A stretch of DNA of 64,000 nucleotides from Promerops cafer (GCA_013398275.1 VZSE01005864.1:40947-104946); one strand, 5' to 3'; positions 23,284-34,412 are shown, counted from the stretch's first letter. Program-made: numbers and translations. The notes: generated from the letters alone by a model not told the origin.

Positions 23284-25559
23284 AAAAAAAACTCATAAAA
23301 GATCATTTGGTTGCAAAAGCCTATTAACAAAATTTTTTATTGTTTAGGTAGGGCCTCTCATCAGTGTAACTCGAACAAATATCCTTGGGACAAAGCAGCA
23401 AAAATGTGTCTTGAGTGCAGTGAGTTAAACACGCAGAGGCTGAGCTGCAGCAGCTCTCAGTAGGACAAATTTCAGACAGAGTTGGGGGAAACAATTACTA
23501 CCTGATGTTTTCTACAAATGCCACTTCAGAGATGAATCCAATGGCCTTCGAGACTGTGCTTTTTTGTTCTCTTTGAAGTAGGAGCATTAAATAAAAACTG
23601 AAGCAACAGAACACTTAGCACTCAAGCTGGAGAACACATGATGAGCTTAAAAATAATGTTGAGGGAAAGACAACAGAGAATAGAAGAGGCTTTGTATCAT
23701 GTTTGACTTTGTTTTCAAGCAAAACTAAACATCAAAATATTAGAACACAGGCACAAAACCTCATTGTCAGTAAAACTAATTAGTGTTCTGCTGCTTAATG
23801 CAAAAGCCTACATGATGTCTTGACCTTTTTTACACATTGTGTCTGAGGGTGTGCAATAAAACAGAGGGAAGCACAGAGTGCCTCCAGCCAGCCCCAGAGG
23901 TTTTCTTCCTCACGGAGTTCAAGGGATCCCAACAATACAGGCTGTGTATGAGCCCCTTTTTAAAGCCTGGTGATTTCTTAGAGCTCGAGCCGGTGAATTA
24001 GCGCTGCCCCGCTGGCAAGGGCTGCTCCCCAGGCTGATTGCCATTCCACAGTCCTGTGCTTTAACAGCACACATGGAACAAAGATTCAAATATCTTGGAG
24101 AAGTAACTGCCTATAGGGCATTCCCACAATCTCCTCACTCCTGGGGTTTGTCTGTATCCAGCCCCTCTTGGAATCTGATAGCCAAATCTGTTTTATCGTG
24201 GCCAGATCTTGCAGAAATGATGACCTCAGTAGTGCTTTGCTACAGGCTCATACAGCATCTTTGACAGCAAAGGGAGACAAAAAACCTGTCAGAATGTGGG
24301 AAATATGGTTTACTGCACTCTCCTCTGTAAAACAGAAGTTTAAGTCAGTCAAAAGTCACTCTTAAAGCAGAACAAGGACCACGAGCCTCTTGCTGGCAGC
24401 ACAAAATCCTTAACTTCAGTCAAAGTCACTGTTGGATATGCAGGTCCCTGAACTCTGGATATTTCCATTAAAAGCACTTAGGCAGATTGAAACAAGCTTA
24501 GGGTAAAATTTCCATTAATATTTGGTGTTGACCCAAATGGGCCTCTGTTGAAATAATTAAAATTCCCAACCAAGCACAGAACTCCCATTACTCCATGGCC
24601 ATTCACAAGAATTATGACTCTAAAAATATAAATGTGTTTATAAAACACAAAGCAAGTAAATGTGGAACAAGTAGAAGTGATTTTTTTAAAGTGATTTTGA
24701 AAGAAAGGAAAGGAGGAAGGTGAAGACAAGATGAAAATTACTTTTTTTTTACTCATCAGATAGAAGAGAGACTGGAACCCTTTTACAGAACTGAGAATGT
24801 GTTTGTTGTACTAATACAAAATTTGTTCCAAGGTTTTTCCTGGTACAAGAAATCAGAAATGTCCTACAGAGAACAACTTGTCAAACTGGAGCGAGCAAAT
24901 TGCCCATTTATTTGAGTAAAACACCCTAGAAAAACTGTCAGAAAGTCTGTAAGTCAGGCTGGGGAAGGCACAGGGATTTTCCCTGCTTGGGCTACTGAAA
25001 TATTCCACTAGAGGGGATGGCTGTGTGACTGGGAGAAACGGGAGGCAGGAAGGAGACTCATCCTACAGAGTCAGAAAAGGGTAAAATTCAGGGGTGAGTT
25101 ACCAAACACGCAGAGCCCCTTCCCAAATTCCCAAATTCTCTGTACCATATTTCAGAGCACAAATTGTGATTGAATGAAGATAAAACAGGGCAAGATGACC
25201 TGGGGAAAAAGGAGAGGCTGATACAGGCAGAAAGCAGAGTGGGAGATGGAGAAGTGCTTTGGTGTGACCAACCACCTACAAAAAAATACAAGTATCCAAC
25301 TACCAGAGTTACACTGACAAATTCTAGCCCCAGTTAAATATTCTCCTCACCCATGTGCTCTTGCTGTCACTAAATCCTTCCTTGTAGCTTTTCCTTGCCT
25401 GGCAGGATCTGATTGTTCAAAGAGTGGATTCAGGTGTCAACTGAAGTGTCCAGATTTGAGAAGGGAGCTGGAGCTATTGTTGGACTGAGTGACCAACACA
25501 ACCTCAGGCTTCTCCTTTCTCAGAATTAACACCCCAGGTCACAGAGTCTGAAGCTGACC
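23284..25559. other. Unique noncoding DNA
   Basis: No gene recognised. The part at about 23520-23880 is AT-rich, unique and enhancer-like in texture. The remainder has no notable repeat or signal. The minus-strand frame 24478-24756 lies in AT-rich sequence and has no domain. Confidence 0.45.
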
Positions 25560-25920
25560 TCCCCAGAAGATAATAGTTTAAACTTTATGATCTGGTGGGT
25601 TGAAATTAAACATTTGCTAATTACAAAGGTACTGCAAGTCATGCCAAAACCTCTTTTTGTTGTCTGGAGAGTTATAACAATCCTTTTCTGGCAGTTAGTT
25701 TTAAGATCATTAAATGATCCTCATTTGCAATATATTTGCAGAAGATTACAGCCCATCTAAATTGACCCTGAAGGAAGACTTATTTCATTAATGGGCTGTC
25801 CTGTGCTAATGCATAAAGCTAGAAAAATATATCTATTAAATTCTTAATGTGTAAATGATGTTTCTGGCTTTCTTCTTAATTACAAAGCAAAATGAGCCTG
25901 AAGTGCACTCCGTCTAGGAA
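25560..25920. promoter_or_regulatory. Candidate conserved noncoding block
   Basis: Unique, AT-rich sequence dense in homeodomain- and POU-like words (TTTGCTAATTACAAAG, CATTAAATGATCC, CTCATTTGCAATATATTTGC, TTCATTAATGGGC, GTGCTAATGCATAAAG, TTCTTAATTAC). The texture fits a developmental enhancer. Conservation is inferred only. Confidence 0.35.
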
Positions 25921-27163
25921 AAAATGATCAATTTAATCCATCTTCCAAGAGAAAACTTTTTCAGTGAGTTCCAAAATCCCAGCTATTCTCATCTAAGGCT
26001 GGAGCCTTATTGCTCTGCTCAGAAACACAATAAAATGTGCCAACACAATTTATTTTTTCCCTGGATTCCAATGAACGGAGCTTTCTTGCATCAGTTTAGT
26101 TTACTCGCTATCTGTTAAGTTTTTGAGGAAAAAGCCAGTGCAGAACCTGGCTGAGCAGTGCTTTGGAGATGAGTAATGCCAGGAGATTATGGGTTGGTGG
26201 GGTATATGCAGAATATTAATACAGCCCATAGAAGGAGATTTACAGTACAAATGGCTGTGCAATGTACTCTCTGTACAGAACCACCTCATGTGCTCTGCCT
26301 CTCATCACAGCACAACTCCCAGGCAAAAAAAAACCTTATTAAAGGGAAGGAAAGGTTGTAAATCCATATCAGTAATTTAGATGGGGAAAGGAAGGTAACA
26401 GAGGAGCGTGGTTTAAGTGAACATCAGGAAATTAATTCTGAGTTAGTGTTACACCAAGCAAACAATGGCAAGTGTGGGAATGAGGGACAGCACTCCTGTC
26501 ACTCCGAGCACCCCGGGGTCCCAGTGACAAGTGTCCTCCTTGCTGACATGTGTAATCTCAGATATGTCTGCTTTGGCCACAGCCCTCCATGGCTGAGCAC
26601 CTTTTAGATCCAGTGTATGTTGGCATTTCACGCTGGGCTGGTGACATTTAAAGTGTCCAGTTTACACAGCAGAGTAGCAATATTGTCATGAGGGGCTTTA
26701 AAAGTCTGCAGAAGCAAGTAAACAGCAGGAAAATTTTCCAGTGCATGTCCTGCAAGAAGCTGATTCCACCTTCTTTAGGTTTTCAATATGTTCCTGTAGC
26801 TGACCATGAGGGATTAAAGACAGATCCTCAGTCAGGGAACATCTGCTGTGTCCATCCCAGTGTGCTCAGGAGCCAGGGAAGAATAACAAACCTCTTCCTA
26901 ATGTGTTGGGGCTTCTTGGACAAGGCCCCACTGGTGACTCCCTCCTGTTTGTGCCCAGCTGCTCTGTCAGGAGGCTCATCCCTGATTCCAGGCCTTCAGC
27001 CATTGGCAGTGAATTCCCATTTCCCCACTGGTGCCAAAAGCAGGCACCAGAGAACCAGAGCACACCAGACACAGCAGGTACCGTGAACACAAGGGAGGTG
27101 ACCAGAGGAAGTGGGCTCAGGTTTGGCCTGATATCTGATAGTTGTGATATCAGGTGTGCAGTG
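25921..27163. other. Unique noncoding DNA
   Basis: No gene recognised. Frames of 60-132 codons, including 26688-27086, have no known domains. It is ordinary single-copy sequence up to the minisatellite. Confidence 0.5.
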
Positions 27164-27440
27164 TGATCCTTCCTTCCTTCCTTCCTTCCTCCCTTCCTTC
27201 CTGGAATCCTTCCTGGAATCCTTCCTGGAATCCTTCCTGGAATCCTTCCTGGAATCCTTCCTGGAATCCTTCCTGGAATCCTTCCTGGAATCCTTCCTGG
27301 AATCCTTCCTGGAATCCTTCCTGGAATCCTTCCTGGAATCCTTCCTGGAATCCTTCCTGGAATCCTTCCTGGAATCCTTCCTGGAATCCTTCCTTCCTTC
27401 CTTCCTGGAATCCTTCCTCCCTCCCTCCCTCTCTCCCTGG
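27164..27440. repeat. 12-bp minisatellite within a CTTC repeat
   Basis: Sixteen near-identical, uninterrupted copies of CTGGAATCCTTC run from 27201 to 27392, with a 17th at 27405 after a CTTC interruption. They are flanked by (CTTC)n on both sides and a (CCCT)n end. The unit looks like three CTTC units in which four central bases became GGAA. Because 12 is a multiple of three and no stop arises, all six frames stay open across the array, which explains open frames of 96-203 codons reading FLES, NPSW, GRIP or RKDS repeats. These are not genes. Each unit carries TTCCTGGAA, a STAT-type TTCNNNGAA word. Confidence 0.95.
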
Positions 27441-30400
27441 CTGACCTCCAGCAGCTGAGGCTCAAGTTGTCCTGCACAGTAGATCCCTATGGGAATATTC
27501 CTTGCCCTCAAACACACTTTCCTCCCTCACCCCAGTCCTTTCCCTTTGCAATAAGCTGTTTCCTCATTGTGTTTTTCCTTCCAAGCTCCCTGTAGCTGCC
27601 AAGTATTTGTTGTGGCCACCACCAACATGGCCTGGAAGCAGCAACAATAATAGCAGCAGCCATAATGTCAGCCAGACATCATCTTCCTTTTCTTCTTTCA
27701 CACTGCTTTGCCCCAATTTTGGCACTGCAGAACTGCCTGAACCTCGGTGTGAAGGAGCTGTGCCTGTTTTGGGCCCAGAAATGTTCCAGGAGAAGCTGTC
27801 CAGCTCTGGTTTCTGTTGGCAAGGGAATGAGCCTGGTTTGCATCTGTGTTGATATCCAGGTGGGGCTGTGCTGCAGGGATTCTGCTGCAGATGTGGTGGA
27901 CTTGTCTCAATTTCAGTTCCCTTGTGGGCAATGCCTGGTGCAACTGCATCCATGAGAATATTCGGGATCTACATGTCATAGATCTGCCAGGCTTTAGTTC
28001 TTTCCATAAAAGCAGATATTTGAGGAATTTCTTCCTTCACTTGAGTATTTATGTGATATTCAGCACCTTCAATATGTAATTATAAACCAAAACCAAAGTT
28101 CTATTATTTCAGAGAGCAAAATCTAATCCTGCTTTGAATTCAGGCCTCCTGAAGTCCCAGTTTTATTTCCAATTTATTCCCCCTTATTATTGCTACCATT
28201 CCACTTAATGAATTTGATATTTAATACTTTATTCACACATTTTATTTTTGCACCAATTACAGGGAAGACAGATACATTGTTCTTACAGATTTCTACAATC
28301 TTCAAGGCATTTTTTCCTCTTGCATTTTTTTATTTCTTAAAAAATAACAATCATCTTGGTATTTAAAGAGAAAAGAAGCAGAAGCAACATTCTTTTAATG
28401 CTTAGGGTGTATTTGAATGAATGTTTTCACTTCTATTTGCTAGAAAAACAAAAAGGGTGAGAGAATATCTTGAGTTTATGTCCTTGATAGGTCAAATGAA
28501 GTGTGTGTGAAACTGAAGAAGTCCTGCTATAACCATGCCAGCGGAAATGAAAATTATACCACTCATACTAACAAGTACATTTCCAAAAGGGCTGGAGGTA
28601 TTAGGAGACTCTAAACAGATGCCTCTGAACTTAAAATACACTTAATTCCAAAGGCTTGTCTTGTAATTAATTTAGCCAGTGCAGAACCTCTGAAGAGAAT
28701 GTAGGGCATAGCACAGCATTACTCAGCATCCCCAAACTTCAAGGAGCATAAGGACAAATAATTTAATTAAAAAAACCCAAACATTCACACTCATTTTTCT
28801 TATTAATTTCTATCAGGACCATAGTGGCAAACATCAAGGAAAACATTCTCCAATTTACAGCTTAATCTCCTGCAAGAAAAATATCCATCTGCTATAAAAG
28901 GAAAGAGCACACATAAGCCACATCAAAAGGATATCACTCATAGTTTAGTTTCAGTTTTTATTCCCATTAACTGGGGCTGGTGGTATGTCAGTCTGTAAAG
29001 AGCCCATTGAACACGTGGAGCTTACTCTGTTTTAGTAACACACGCTCGAACCACAGCTTTTCCATGCCCCTGTTACCACAGCTTGGATCTCAGTAGGAAC
29101 CCCCAAATCTCAGCTGTTCCCTGAGAAGTGGCAGCTGTGTTTTCCTGCCATGAACTGATGTGGGAGCAGGGACACTACGGGGGACTCTGCACCCCAGGGG
29201 AGAAGCATGAACTCCCTTGAGCTTGTGGTCAGGTTGGCCTGGGGCTGTGTTGCTCTGAGAAAGTGATTGGTGCTGTTAACAGACCCTTCAGCCTTCCCAC
29301 ATCTTCATCACTCTTTCCCTTTTTTTCCCAGGGAAAATGTAGATTTTAAACACAATTTTGTCCAGCAAAACAGAGCAGCAGATAATTCCAGGAGGCTTTG
29401 AGGTGTCGTTACCATCCCAGAGTATTTAGCTGGGGTTAATTCTCTCCCACAATTTGAGTCTGACCTGTACAAGTGACACCAAGAGAAAACTCCCCTTCTC
29501 TTTGCTTACATTGTAACATCAGGAGAGCCATCAATGCAAAGCTGCACTGAAAGACTGGTCTGCAGTGAAGACATAACTTTAGACAGCCATGTAATTTCCT
29601 TTTCATGTTGGTCCCTGACAAGAGACAATATGTTATAGTTCCAGGAATGGATAACAGGGGAAAGAGGGGAAAGTACAATAGCTTTATTTAAAAGTCTGTA
29701 CAATCCTGCTTCGCTTTCCAAATAGCTTTTTGGACTCAGCTTGGTACTGTGCTCAATAAATTATACAATTTTTCCAGGTTTGCTATCAGTTAAGTGACTG
29801 GTCCAGGGTGTTTCAAGACATCTGGTCTGGTTTCCTGGAGGATTATGATTAATAAATGCTGGCATACAAAGCAGTTAAACACTTGTGCTCTGCCTTCCTT
29901 ATAATCTCATATTTAAGATCCATTATGCCAAATCCTTTGGTGCTTATGGACCCTCTGGAGCTGCAGTGACGAGTTTCCCATTGCTGTTTGTGAAAAATGG
30001 ATCTATCTGTTACCATCAGTTGTATTCAGATCAATAACAGAGCACGATACACTTCATTCAGCCCTCTTAAATTAATAATTTCCAGATTGCCTTTTGAAAT
30101 TGGTTCTTGCATTGGTTTAGGGAAATTCTGAGTTATGCATGTGTTAGCTCAGGGTTGAAGTGTGCAATTGGTTTTCAGCAAGTGGTGAGAGACAATGTAT
30201 ATCCAATTCTGAGCATCGGTTGGAAAACTCATCTTGGGGATTTGATGAGGAATTTTACACCATTTGTATTGTACCACCACTCACCTGTTAAATTTCTCAC
30301 TAGGCTCTATTTCCTGTCATCTGATTTCTTACCTTTTTTAAAAATAAAAAACTTAAATCAAAATTCAGAATTTTGACCGATTTAGGTTGGCCAAATTTTG

Positions 30401-31499
30401 CTCAGACATTTATAGGAATAGTACCTTGTATTTTAACAACTTCTGCCTTCACTTTTCTCTCTTAAATAAATAATTTCCTTTAAATTTGCTCCTTCTCCTG
30501 AAAACCTTTGTATTTGTTCTGAAGGACAAACATTTTGGGGAAGTCTCAGAAATCCTGTACAGATGGTGGTGTTTGGATACCACATTGACTGAGAAGTGAT
30601 AACAGAAAAATTCCCTTGTAGGGACCTCGTGTGAGGATTATTCCCTTCCCTCCCTTCCCAGGTGGGATTGTTCCCTGTGATGTCAGGCATTTCTGAAGTT
30701 CATTGGGTAGCCCAGCATCCCATCTTCTCTCCAGATTAGGATTTAAGTGTTCAGATGTTTAAGATGACACAATTCCTTGCCATCTTTGTGGGTGTTCGAG
30801 TACAATAAGCAGCCTAAATGTGATCCACGAGCCAGCACTGCCTCCCATCCTTTAGACTGCACCTCCCTGCAGCCAGGAATAGGAAATAAAACTCATAATC
30901 TGACTGTTTGCATTGGAGGATTCCAACAGAACAACTGTGGAACGTGGAAGGTTTCATGCCTTTAGTAATGTCAGGAGGGGTATTGCCACTCTCTGGGTCT
31001 CCAGTAAATCCTGCAGAGCTCCAAATCACTGTGTTTTAAAGTTTAAAGTCCCATAATTGCCCCAAAATCCAACCAAAGGTTTGGGAAATCACACTGGAGT
31101 AGGTGCATCTCTGTGTGTGCATGGACACCTCTGATACTTTATTCTTAATATGCAGATTACAGTGGAGAAGAGGGAATGTTCTCATTTCAGAGAGGGGAAG
31201 AGGATTTGTGCTGTATTGGTGTTCATGTGATAAATCTCCTCCTATTGCTGCACTCCTGAAATTAGCAGATGAAATGGCATTCCACACTGAGAGGCACAAT
31301 ACTGGGAAATTAAATTTATTGATAAACATAGCCTTGTTTATTATTTTATTTTTCCTAACCAGATATTTTGCAGGGAAATATACGTCTTGTGTTTACTTCT
31401 GTTTGTTAATGCTTTGATAAATCAGACATTTTTAGTATTCTATCAATGGCAAAAGTCTAATTGCCTTATTGTATTCTGATTTATTTCTTTCCTTACTTT
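27441..31499. other. Unique noncoding DNA
   Basis: No gene or RNA recognised in about 4 kb. GC-richer DNA at 27500-27960 opens frames up to 129 codons without domains. The part from 28080 to 28900 is AT-rich. A short phrase at about 29740-29765 (TTGGTACTGTGCTCAATAAAT) resembles an L2/MIR 3' end but is too short to call. An enhancer-like AT-rich patch lies at about 29990-30090. Confidence 0.45.
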
Positions 31500-31810
31500 C
31501 TTTGCATCCGCAGCCCAACAAATGAGTCTCCAAAGAGATATATGTTATGATACAGTGTCAGTGAAATTAATCCTGATCAATTTTAAAGTTCACATTTTTA
31601 TTTGATGACTTTCCTGGGAATCACTGAAACCGAGATTGACTCGGCCTCTTTTTGTTGGTTAAATATTGTTGTTTGAGAACACTGGATACAGCAGCAGAAA
31701 TCTCATTATGATTTACCAGTTCTGTGGGAGGGAAAAGCCATATAAGCAATGATTTTTGCTAATTATCAGCCATCAAATCCTGCTCTTTGCTGATACCAGT
31801 GAAGGGTCCC
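31500..31810. promoter_or_regulatory. Candidate conserved noncoding block
   Basis: Unique sequence with dense regulatory-type words (GTGAAATTAATCCTGATCAATTT, GGTTAAATATTGTTG, CTCATTATGATTTACC, GCTAATTATCAGCC). OTX/PITX-like TAATCC and GATA-like TTATCA words are present. An enhancer is plausible, on sequence texture only. Confidence 0.3.
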
Positions 31811-32479
31811 CAGTAAGGGTCTAATGGTGAAAAGTGGTACTTGCCTGGGAACACCTTTACCTGTGAGAGGTCCCTGGATGTAAGAAATGGAGCAAGATAA
31901 ATTCTTATGGCTTTCTAAAAACCAGGCTCTCTGTTTCCATCAGGATTTCTGTCCTGCAGTTCTTATGAATGCACATGATCTCTAGAAGAAATTGGAATTT
32001 TAGGTTACTGTGGGAAAACAGAGGTGGTGTTTATTCCCATTTTTCCATTTTCTATTAGAGAATAGTTTTTTTTCCTCAGTTTGTAAATGCTTCCATATTC
32101 AGAAATATAAACTAGGCTGTGCATATAGGTAATTTTTGAGGGGATTTTGCTTATTTATGTGTTTGATTTGTCAACAGAACTCATGTTTTTTTCTCAGGTC
32201 TTCGTGGTAGGCAATGCTTTTGACCCAAAGGAAACAAAAGATTTTTTGTTTTGCTTCTGTGATTCCTGCCTTCTCCGAATCAAAGGAGATGGGGACATAC
32301 AAGAGTTATTGCTATCAAAAGGAAATAATTATAACATCCACAGCGCCCAACAAATCAGATCTTAAACCATTCTCCCCACTCTACCCCTACATTGGAGAAG
32401 TTAAAACAGCATAACCAGCTTCTGTGAGGAACCCAGATTTTTATTTTTTTTTTTTTATCGTTAATGTCAAACAAACATT
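31811..32479. other. Unique AT-rich noncoding DNA
   Basis: No gene recognised. A broken poly-T run lies at about 32438-32456. Otherwise unremarkable. Confidence 0.5.
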
Positions 32480-32555
32480 TATTTCAGGTGCAAAGCCTCG
32501 GGATATGTTAGTGGAAACAGTGGCACTGCTGTTCTATTGCTTACTGCCCACTAAG

Positions 32556-32598
32556 TGGGTGGGAAAAGGGTACCGTGACCCTTTTACCCTTCCCACCA
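32556..32598. other. Imperfect hairpin
   Basis: The perfect inverted arms AAAAGGGT (32564-32571) and ACCCTTTT (32578-32585) enclose the six-base loop ACCGTG. Outside them GGTGGGAA pairs with TTCCCACC after a small bulge, extending the stem to roughly 20 bp. It is too short for a typical pre-miRNA but could form a cruciform or a structured RNA. Confidence 0.6.
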
Positions 32599-32782
32599 GT
32601 CTCCCTAACAGCTTTGGCCTTCGGGTCAGCTCAATTTCCCCTCCACTGAGTGGCCATTACCGAGCGAGGATGTGATAAATGCTTTTTGGAGGGGCCGGCA
32701 GCGCCGGCAGCGAGCGCTGGGAAGGAGGGAGCGGGTCCAGCGCTCGGAGCCCAGGCACAGCCCGGCTGCCGAGCTCCCGCCT

Positions 32783-32795
32783 GTTCCCTAGCAAC
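32783..32795 (+). promoter_or_regulatory. RFX X-box
   Basis: GTTCCCTAGCAAC differs at one position from the X-box pattern GTNRCC(N0-3)RGYAAC. RFX factors bind such sites, typically in promoters of cilia genes. Its location at the edge of a CpG-rich core strengthens the case for a real promoter or enhancer element. Confidence 0.45.
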
Positions 32796-33270
32796 ACGGC
32801 CGACATCGCCAAAAAATGAATAGACCCACAAACAAAAATGAAAAGGAGATAAAAAAGAGTAAAAGTCTATGGGGCTCAAAGGTTAATATTCCTCTATCTA
32901 ATAACTTAGTTTCAGAAAATTGCATTTTAACCTTTTCCGAGCATCCGGGAGAGAGATTTCTTTGAAATTAAATTAGATCACATTTGTATGAAACGGGGGG
33001 CGAGAAATTAAATGCAGAATTTATTATTTTTTCTATCTTCCTACCTGGTATTTCTGCAATTCCTTGTGTTTTCTGTTGACTTCCACTGCTCCACTCCCCA
33101 GCCGTGTGTAGCCTGCAGCCTGCTGTGGAGCTACTGATGGCTCTGGAGTGGAGTGCTCTGGTCTCATTTTGTGTTTTATGGAATTTTCTCTTGGAGAAAC
33201 AGAAAACCTTGCCCAGCATGGCATAACCAGACCTTGTATCCCCTCTGTGTTCTCATCCATCTGGCACCTC

Positions 33271-33389
33271 TTGGAGAGAAGGAACAGCAAGTGACACCTC
33301 GGGAGTCCCAGAGCAAAGGCCTGGCAGAAGCAGGATTGAACCCTGGGACTGGTGATTTCTGGCTTGGGATCCTCAGTGCTCTTGTTGCC
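33271..33389 (-). mobile_element. MIR-like SINE remnant (minus strand)
   Basis: The plus strand reads GGAGAGAAGGAACAGCAAGTG, CTGGCAGAAGCAGGATTGAACCC and GGCTTGGGATCCTCAGTGCTC. This parallels the reverse complement of MIR: GAGAGGTTAAGTAACTTG, GTGGCAGAGCCGGGATTCGAACCC, then GGCTCCAGAGTCCGTGCTC. The minus strand keeps a recognisable polymerase III B box (GGTTCAATCC). No tRNA cloverleaf surrounds it, so this is a SINE fossil and not a tRNA gene. Confidence 0.6.
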
Positions 33390-33444
33390 TTTTTATCAAG
33401 CTGGAAATGAAACTTGAGGTAATTTTGGTAAGGATAGTAAATCA

Positions 33445-34100
33445 TGTAAGAGCAGATCCTTTTGAAGGCTTTCAGGGGCAGTTATGGAAAGATGCCCACA
33501 AAAGCCCACTCCCACAAGGGTGAGTACAGTTTTATAGGTTTTAGGAAATTAGCATAATTGATAAAATGCACCAATTAGGACAACAAGTGGTGATGCAATT
33601 CCCCCCAGGTCAAGCCCCTTCTCTGGAGCCTCCCCCTTGGCACTGGCTGTGCTCTGTCCATGAAATGTATCTCAAAGAGTTGTTCTCAACCTTGGTACCC
33701 AGGAAGAGCCAAGATAGCACCTGGGCCCTGCACCTCTCGGGGCTTGGAGCTCTGGAATTTGTTTGGTCTTTCTGCCTAGGGAAAGGCCATGGAAAATTAC
33801 TGGGAAAACTAAGTAGCCACTAATACAATAGGCTACAGAGGTACAAATACATGTGTGAAAAATACAGAGAACATAGAAAAGAAAAAAGGCAAAACCCAAA
33901 ATGGCATCACTTCCTGTGCCATTCCTGTTCTTGCCATGCATCCACATCCCCCCAGAGGTGGAGCTGGGGGTCCAGCCCTCCTCCTGAACAACCAGCCCCC
34001 ACCCTGGGCACCAGTGGTCTAAAAGCTGGAATACAGCAGGAACTGACTGGGAATGGAGAAGCCCATGGTAGGGTTGGCTTGTACTCCCAGGGGTGCCTCA
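33445..34100 (-). mobile_element. Probable solo LTR (minus strand)
   Basis: Read on the minus strand, the sequence begins TGAGGCACCCC and ends GCTCTTACA, the TG...CA ends of a retroviral LTR, about 656 bp long. Toward its 3' part lie an ATTGG (inverted CCAAT) word at 33571-33575 and a TATA box (CCTATAAAAC; TATAAAA at 33530-33536), spaced as in a U3 promoter. A GT/T-rich stretch then follows as in R-U5. No intact AATAAA and no gag or pol reading frame is visible, so it is a decayed solo LTR. The 8-bp word TAGTAAAT occurs just outside both ends (33435-33442 and 34103-34110), each two bases away. The family is not identified. Confidence 0.5.
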
Positions 34101-34299
34101 TTTAGTAAATAGTTTTGCTTACTCTGATCTGTTTTCATTTAAACAAACAAAACTCTTTCAGATCAAATAACTTCTGAGGAGCTGAAGTCCATATCTGTTA
34201 ACTCCCTCTCTAAGCAGATGCAGCTTTCACCTTGCCTTCCTTCCCCACAGGGAACCATTAGAAATTCCCATTTTATTACATAAGCCTTATTTAAACCTC

Positions 34300-34412
34300 T
34301 GGATCCAGATTCCTGCTCCAGCTACCGTGGTGTAAATCTGGAGTAACTCCATGTGCTCCTGTGGGGTTATTTTGAGGCTGCAGCAGCGCTGCTGGGGCAG
34401 GATCCAGCCCCT
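34300..34412. repeat. Ancient amniote repeat remnant
   Basis: GTGGTGTAAATCTGGAGTAA followed by CTCCAT, then GGGGTTATTTTGAGG and GGGGCAGGATCCAGCCCC, resemble the old amniote repeats with ACACCGGTGTAAATCTGGAGTAACTCCATTGA-type phrases. These are probably CR1/L3-related, although I cannot fix the family. The copy is short and diverged. Confidence 0.4.

Larger units (their letters stand above)
32480..33010. promoter_or_regulatory. CpG-rich regulatory block with X-box
   Basis: A CpG-rich core (32690-32812; GGGGCCGGCAGCGCCGGCAG and CGAGCGCTGGG) is flanked by AT-rich unique sequence with enhancer-like texture (for example 32880-32960). It contains an RFX-type X-box and a hairpin, both annotated separately. 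The block could be an orphan CpG promoter or an enhancer. No clear first exon or TATA box is visible. Confidence 0.45.

Noticed and set aside
26866..27517. Long repeat-protein frames on both strands (up to 203 codons)
   Set aside because: They exist only because the 12-bp unit has no stop in any frame. They have no start context, domain or conservation argument.
33328..33345. Possible tRNA gene (B-box match on minus strand)
   Set aside because: There is no acceptor stem or anticodon arm. The wider match is to a MIR-type SINE.
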